64,000 bases of DNA from Rhodococcus sp. OK302 (GTDB taxonomy: Bacteria; Actinomycetota; Actinomycetes; Mycobacteriales; Mycobacteriaceae). Shown in pieces: positions 59,909-64,000 of the stretch. Numbering within the stretch: the stretch's first letter is position 1; every line of letters begins with the position of its first letter. Below the pieces are notes generated by a model, which searched no databases, was not told the origin of the DNA, and saw only the letters and a list, made by a program, of their open reading frames with translations. The DNA lies in contig NZ_NPJZ01000001.1 of NCBI RefSeq assembly GCF_002245895.1, forward strand, positions 1,165,001 to 1,229,000, given 5' to 3'. A program made the translations under genes and the position numbers.

Positions 59909-61338
59909 AGTTCCAGCCTTCTGGACATATCGGAGGCGAAAACGCCTGTGGGGTCATACTTTCGGCGCGTCGCGATCCACTCGTCGATGCGCGGGTACAT
60001 GGCGTGGAAGGTTTCTGCGGACGTACGCGAATCCTTGGCCGTGTACAGGCGTCCACCGAATTCGAGGACACGCTTGTCGAGTTCGGTGACAAACTCGTTG
60101 AGCCCCGGCTTGATGCGGAAGTCGACGCAGATGTTCCAGCCCGGGATCGGAAAGCTGAGCGGTGCCTGATTGCCCTCGCCGAACAGCTTGAACACATTCA
60201 GGAACGAGTGGTGCCCGCTGCGCTGAATGTCGACGATGATCTTCTTGAACTCTTCGACAGCCTCCGGCGGCACCACGAACTGGTACTGCAGGAATCCATT
60301 GGATCCGTAAGCACGGTTCCACTCACCGAACATGTCGAGCGGGTGGTAGAACTGCGTCAGGTTCTGGACTTTGCCCTGGTAGTTGCCGGCCTTGCGGAAC
60401 CAGACCTCGCCGATCGCACTGAAGTTGAACTTGTTGGCGAGGCCGTTCGGGAAGACGTCGGGGAACGTCAGCAGCTGCGGCGCGTCGAACGCGAGGGGGT
60501 TCTTCTGCAACTTGGTGGGAAGCTGATCGAGCTTCGCCAGGGAGCCACGCGAGACTGCCGCGCGGCCGAGCTTCGGGGGCGCGGAGATCGCGTCGAACCA
60601 GGCGCTCGAGTACTCGTAGTTGGCTTCGCTACCGTCGCTGTGCAGCGCGATGGTCTCGTCGAGTGTGTGGGTGACATCGCCGTCGGCGATGAAGTACGCC
60701 GTTTCGGTAGGCGTCATCTTGATCGTCGCGCGCAAGATGATGCCCGTCAGGCCCATGCCACCGATGGTGGCCCAGAAGAGAGCAGCCTTGGGATCGTTGC
60801 GCCCGCCCTTGGGGGTGAGGGTACGAACCTTGCCGTCGGCCGTCAGCAGATCCATCGACACGACGTGGTTGCCGAAGCTGCCCGCGCTGTGGTGGTTCTT
60901 GCCGTGAATATCGGAGCCGATAGCGCCGCCGATCGTGACCTGGCGAGTACCCGGCAGTACCGGAACCCACAGGCCGAACGGCAGAGCAGCCTTCATCAGC
61001 TGATCCAGATTCACTCCGGCGTCGACGTCCACCAAGGCGGTGTCACGATCGATCCGATGAATACGGTTGAGCGCATTCATGTCGATGACCAGGCCGCCGG
61101 CATTCTGCGCCGGATCACCGTACGAGCGGCCGAGACCGCGCGCGATGACACCACGTCGCAAGTGCGACGGCTTGGACTCGTTCTTTTCCGCAACCTGGGC
61201 AACCGCGCTTGCGATTACTTCCACGTCGGGGGTGGACAACACCTGTGCGGTGGTGGCGGCGGTGCGTCCCCAACCGGTGAGGGTGCGGGCTTGGGTGTGG
61301 AGAGCCTGCTGCGGCGTCTCTTCTGCTGTCGTGGACAT
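59905..61338 (-). CDS. dprE1: Decaprenylphosphoryl-beta-D-ribose oxidase DprE1
   Basis: DprE1 is the FAD enzyme that oxidises decaprenylphosphoryl-ribose to the 2-keto sugar, the first half of epimerisation to DPA. ATG 61338 ([11 protein letters not shown]) gives 477 residues; the longer frame to 61440 is rejected. The FAD-binding PP-loop region is [10 protein letters not shown], followed by [20 protein letters not shown]. The benzothiazinone-target cysteine is conserved (C404 in GWNICVDF, equivalent to M. tuberculosis C387). It is the first gene of dprE1-dprE2-aftA, and is divergent from gtrA with only about 30 bases between the starts. Confidence 0.96.
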   Translation of the reverse strand: MSTTAEETPQQALHTQARTLTGWGRTAATTAQVLSTPDVEVIASAVAQVAEKNESKPSHLRRGVIARGLGRSYGDPAQNAGGLVIDMNALNRIHRIDRDTALVDVDAGVNLDQLMKAALPFGLWVPVLPGTRQVTIGGAIGSDIHGKNHHSAGSFGNHVVSMDLLTADGKVRTLTPKGGRNDPKAALFWATIGGMGLTGIILRATIKMTPTETAYFIADGDVTHTLDETIALHSDGSEANYEYSSAWFDAISAPPKLGRAAVSRGSLAKLDQLPTKLQKNPLAFDAPQLLTFPDVFPNGLANKFNFSAIGEVWFRKAGNYQGKVQNLTQFYHPLDMFGEWNRAYGSNGFLQYQFVVPPEAVEEFKKIIVDIQRSGHHSFLNVFKLFGEGNQAPLSFPIPGWNICVDFRIKPGLNEFVTELDKRVLEFGGRLYTAKDSRTSAETFHAMYPRIDEWIATRRKYDPTGVFASDMSRRLEL

Positions 61339-61368
61339 CAAGGTAGAGGTTACCTGGGAGTAGTGCGG

Positions 61369-61878
61369 ATGGCTTCGGCTCGAGTGGTTACTCTCGTCGT
61401 CGTGCCTGAAACGCCTGCGAACCACCAGCACGAACCCCACGTCCCGTTGCCGGTGGAGATCCCCGTCACGACGGACCTCGCCGATGACGCACTCGACCTG
61501 AAAACGCAGATCATCCGGTTCCTTGTCACCGGTGGGCTATCGGCGGTCGTGGACTTCGGGCTGTACGTCTTCCTGTTCAAAGTGGCCGGACTCGATCTGA
61601 GTGTGGCGAAGGCGATCAGTTTTGTCGTCGGAACTACGACGGCCTATCTGATCAACCGACGGTGGACGTTCAAGGCCGAGCCTTCGCGCGCCCGATTTGT
61701 GGCTGTCGTAGCACTGTATGCCGTGACTTTCGGGATCCAGGTCGGACTCAATGCCGCGATGAACCATATTTTCGACGACCAGTGGTGGCGTCTACCCTTG
61801 GCCTTCGTCATTGCGCAGGGCACCGCGACGGTCATCAACTTCGTCGTTCAGCGGGCTGTGATCTTCAAAATCAAGTAA
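61369..61878 (+). CDS. gtrA: GtrA-family membrane protein (Rv3789-like)
   Basis: The protein has four hydrophobic segments ([20 protein letters not shown], then [23 protein letters not shown] and two more) typical of the GtrA family. In M. tuberculosis the Rv3789 homologue has been proposed to flip or scaffold decaprenylphosphoryl-arabinose. ATG 61369 has GGGAG eight bases upstream and gives 169 residues, with an N-terminal extension of about 40 residues compared with the 121-residue M. tuberculosis protein; a later GTG (61402) is possible. It is divergent from dprE1. Confidence 0.88.
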   Translation: MASARVVTLVVVPETPANHQHEPHVPLPVEIPVTTDLADDALDLKTQIIRFLVTGGLSAVVDFGLYVFLFKVAGLDLSVAKAISFVVGTTTAYLINRRWTFKAEPSRARFVAVVALYAVTFGIQVGLNAAMNHIFDDQWWRLPLAFVIAQGTATVINFVVQRAVIFKIK

Positions 61879-61932
61879 CGGTTCGGGGTGAATTAGCGTA
61901 TTCGTCCGGTTTCTTGAGAGAGAATCGAGACC

Positions 61933-62946
61933 ATGATCATCGTCCTCGATTCCTCCGCCCTGTCTCGGGGTGCGCGGTTCGACAATTCCATTGCCGACGC
62001 CAAGGCCCGCGGACTCCGCGTAGTAGTACCCCACCTGGTAGTTCTCGACGTAGCCAACCGCTACCGCGCGGAATCCGCAGAGATGATCGCCGCGCTGAGT
62101 GCGTCGGCACGGATGTACGACCGACTCGGCCTACGCCGAGACCTCACTCGATTCATCGACGCCGCCCACGACAAAGCTGACGGGTATATCCAAGACGTTG
62201 TGGACGATCTCCGGCAGATCGGAGTCGAGGTTGTCGATCCAGTCGACGTGTCGCACGTCGCGATCGCCGAACGGGCAATCGCGATGCGCCGGCCGTACGT
62301 CGACAAGAAAAAGCGCGACGGGTATCCCGCGACACTGAACTGGCTGACGGTGCTCGATCTTGCCGACCGGAACCCGGGCGTCGAAGTGCTCTGGGTGAGC
62401 GACGATGCGCGCGCGTTCGGGGACTCCAGCGATGCGTCGTGGCACGAAGATCTTGTTCGCGAACTCGAATCGCGTGGACTTGCCAGTCACGTCCGGTGGG
62501 CGCAGGAGTTCCCCGTATTCGACGGGCCGGCGCAGATCGAGAAGTTTATCGAGGCGGACGTTGTCACGCCGGAACCGGTTGCGCCGGTGGTAGCTGCGGT
62601 GACAATTGCGACTGACGTCGTTGCGGTGACAATTGCGACTGACGTCGTTGCGGTGACAATTGCGACTGACGTCGTTGCAGTGGAAGTTGTCGAGGAGTTC
62701 GTCGAAGAGCGTGTGGTTGCTGCGGTACCGACACCTGTTGCACGGGTTGCTCCCGCCTCTGCGCCGGCACCTGTCGCTAAGCCTGTGCAGCGGGCCGCTC
62801 GGACCCGAGTTGCACCGCAGCGCATTCCACCCGCTCCGAAAGCGTCGACCGGTGGTTTGCGCAATCTCGGCAAGGTCATCGGCGGGCGGAAGAGGAAAAT
62901 GACGATCGTCGAGGATCTTGACGAAGTCGACCTCTTCGGAAGCTGA
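61933..62946 (+). CDS. PIN-like domain protein with repetitive C-terminal tail
   Basis: The N-terminal 190 residues look like a PIN-type nuclease fold: IIVLDSSALSRG at the start, LVVLDVANRYR, DKKKRDGYPATLNWLTVLD and LWVSDDARAF, giving the spaced acidic residues of the active site. The tail (about 215-337) is rich in Val, Ala and Pro, contains three perfect repeats of the nonapeptide AVTIATDVV and a basic stretch, and ends EVDLFGS. PIN domains cut RNA, often as toxins, but no antitoxin gene is seen beside it. The tail suggests a scaffold or localisation role. Length 337 residues. Function unknown. Confidence 0.72.
   Translation: MIIVLDSSALSRGARFDNSIADAKARGLRVVVPHLVVLDVANRYRAESAEMIAALSASARMYDRLGLRRDLTRFIDAAHDKADGYIQDVVDDLRQIGVEVVDPVDVSHVAIAERAIAMRRPYVDKKKRDGYPATLNWLTVLDLADRNPGVEVLWVSDDARAFGDSSDASWHEDLVRELESRGLASHVRWAQEFPVFDGPAQIEKFIEADVVTPEPVAPVVAAVTIATDVVAVTIATDVVAVTIATDVVAVEVVEEFVEERVVAAVPTPVARVAPASAPAPVAKPVQRAARTRVAPQRIPPAPKASTGGLRNLGKVIGGRKRKMTIVEDLDEVDLFGS
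62596..62676 (+). repeat. 27-bp in-frame tandem repeat, three copies
   Basis: The unit starting GCGGTGACAATTGCGACTGA is present three times without mismatch (62596-62622, 62623-62649, 62650-62676), encoding AVTIATDVV three times. Confidence 0.93.
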
Positions 62947-62965
62947 TCGCTTCTAACCTCAACGG

Positions 62966-63910
62966 ATGTCTCTGTCGCCGATAGTCACTCGCCGGACCGG
63001 TATGCGGTACGGCAGGCCCAGTCTCGAATCGCAGGTTCTGTACAACGCTTGCCGCTGGATGGTTCGTCCGGTGGTGGGAGTTGCGCCGCTGACGCTCGGC
63101 GCCATTCGACGTGCTTCGGTTCTGGATACTGCGGCGGGGGTGCGGATTCCGTCGGGCATCGATCGAGAAGCCGTGCACTTTCCGGGTTTCGACGGCGAAT
63201 TGGTGCATATCGCCGGCTCGACCGCCGATATTCGTGACGGTGTTGTCCTGTACCTGCACGGCGGTGGATTTATGTGTTGCGGCCTCAACACACATCGTCC
63301 GGTGGTTGCGAGTATTGCCAAACGAACAGGTCTGCCGGTGTTGCATCTCGCGTATCGGCAGTTGCCGACTACGTCGATCAGTGGGTCGGTCGACGATTGC
63401 CTCAGTGCCTATCGATGGCTACTGGCGCAGGGTGCTTTGCCGGAAAAGACGGTATTCGTGGGTGATTCGGCGGGTGGATTCCTGGCATTCGCAACGGCAT
63501 TGGCAGCTGCTGCTGCTGCCGGACTCGCGGTTCCGGCCGGGTTGGTTGGACTGTCGCCGCTCCTCGATCTGGATTGCACCACCAAAGCTGTTCACGCCAA
63601 TGCCCGACGCGATGTCATTGCTCCGGTATCAGCCTTGGCGGCCATCGGAAAATTGGGCGGTGAGGTGTTATCGCCCATTGACGGCGACCTTGCCGGCCTG
63701 CCGCCGTCGCTGCTGATCGCGGCCGAATCCGAAGTGCTCCGAGTCGATTCGGAACTGATGGCGAGGCGGCTTTCAGCAGCTGGAGTCGAGTGTTCTCTGC
63801 AGATTTGGAACGGTCAGATTCACGCATTTCCGGCGGTGTTGCCGAGTCTGCCGGAAAGTCGGGCTGCGCTTCGCGACGTCGCAAGATTCATCTCGATTCG
63901 CATCGCCTGA
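62966..63910 (+). CDS. Alpha/beta hydrolase of the hormone-sensitive lipase family
   Basis: The 314-residue protein has the oxyanion motif LYLHGGGF (H98), the nucleophile S168 in GDSAGGFLAF and a C-terminal histidine in GQIHAFPA. These define the HSL-type (family IV) carboxylesterases. It probably hydrolyses an acyl ester; no signal peptide is seen. It follows the PIN-like gene after 19 bases and may be co-transcribed. ATG 62966 has no strong ribosome site. Substrate unknown. Confidence 0.87.
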   Translation: MSLSPIVTRRTGMRYGRPSLESQVLYNACRWMVRPVVGVAPLTLGAIRRASVLDTAAGVRIPSGIDREAVHFPGFDGELVHIAGSTADIRDGVVLYLHGGGFMCCGLNTHRPVVASIAKRTGLPVLHLAYRQLPTTSISGSVDDCLSAYRWLLAQGALPEKTVFVGDSAGGFLAFATALAAAAAAGLAVPAGLVGLSPLLDLDCTTKAVHANARRDVIAPVSALAAIGKLGGEVLSPIDGDLAGLPPSLLIAAESEVLRVDSELMARRLSAAGVECSLQIWNGQIHAFPAVLPSLPESRAALRDVARFISIRIA

Positions 63911-63965
63911 GTTTTTGTCGGACCCCAGGTTTAAGGTTTGGAGCAAGTTCGAACCGGGGGTTCTT

Positions 63966-64000
63966 GTGGACGAAATACAGCCCGACGACGGGTTTCGATG
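63966..64000 (+). CDS. Start of a further gene, truncated by window end
   Basis: GTG 63966 follows a GGGGG tract and opens VDEIQPDDGFR before the window ends. Only eleven codons are visible, so no product can be named. Confidence 0.35.
   Translation, partial: MDEIQPDDGFR

Noticed and set aside
60004..61368. Long plus-strand frame running into gtrA
   Set aside because: It is antisense to dprE1 and has no protein-like features before the ATG at 61369.
61933..62946. Type II toxin-antitoxin system
   Set aside because: The PIN-like protein is too long, has a large tail, and no small antitoxin gene lies beside it.

Overview
The window is high-GC chromosomal DNA from a mycolic-acid-containing actinomycete, most likely Rhodococcus (R. 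erythropolis/qingshengii type). It carries nearly the whole mycolyl-arabinogalactan assembly locus in an order close to that remembered for M. tuberculosis Rv3789-Rv3818. The genus assignment is inference from gene content, protein lengths and the two emb paralogues. No rRNA, tRNA, insertion sequence, phage or CRISPR was found.

Layout from left to right. (1) 2-8926: three tandem genes for exported Ig-like repeat proteins; the first is cut by the window edge. (2) 8993-16952: a metallo-beta-lactamase/Rieske protein, two PlsC-type acyltransferases, a HAD phosphatase, a PGRP-type amidase with LGFP repeats and a SpoIID/LytB-domain protein. (3) 17044-22521: a PucR regulator divergent from an amino-acid permease, then a thiolase and an acyl-CoA dehydrogenase. 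(4) 22639-29070: an overlapping operon glf-glfT2-PAP2-ubiA-aftB, making galactan, the arabinose donor and terminal arabinose caps. (5) 29386-34178: two mycolyltransferases (the second with an LGFP tail), a DUF732-like lipoprotein and the Rv3802-type cutinase-like hydrolase. (6) 34640-43084: fadD32-pks13-accD4, the mycolic acid condensation operon. (7) 43118-45045: a LysR regulator divergent from an EamA transporter. (8) 45046-51765: two emb arabinosyltransferases. (9) 51782-57128: a block not expected between emb and aftA in M. tuberculosis: XRE regulator, methionine aminopeptidase, large membrane protein, MspA-type porin, ANTAR-like membrane protein and TetR regulator. (10) 57193-61878: aftA-dprE2-dprE1 and divergent gtrA. 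(11) 61933-end: a PIN-like protein with a repetitive tail, an alpha/beta hydrolase and the first codons of another gene.

The genes form one cell-envelope programme. Glf and GlfT2 build galactan. UbiA and DprE1/DprE2 make decaprenylphosphoryl-arabinose, with the PAP2 protein a plausible dephosphorylation step. AftA, the Emb proteins and AftB build arabinan. AccD4, FadD32 and Pks13 make mycolate, and the antigen-85-type enzymes transfer it to arabinan. LGFP repeats in three exported enzymes fit anchoring to this wall.

The most interesting points are the Ig-like trio with a shared C-terminal FGS tail, the ANTAR-like protein with C-terminal membrane helices, the MBL-Rieske fusion whose domain order is the reverse of CMP-NeuAc hydroxylase, the ACP-like but serine-less segment in Pks13, the two overlapping small ORFs in the fadD32 leader, and the regulator/porin block between emb and aftA. 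No clearly new defence or mobile system was seen.
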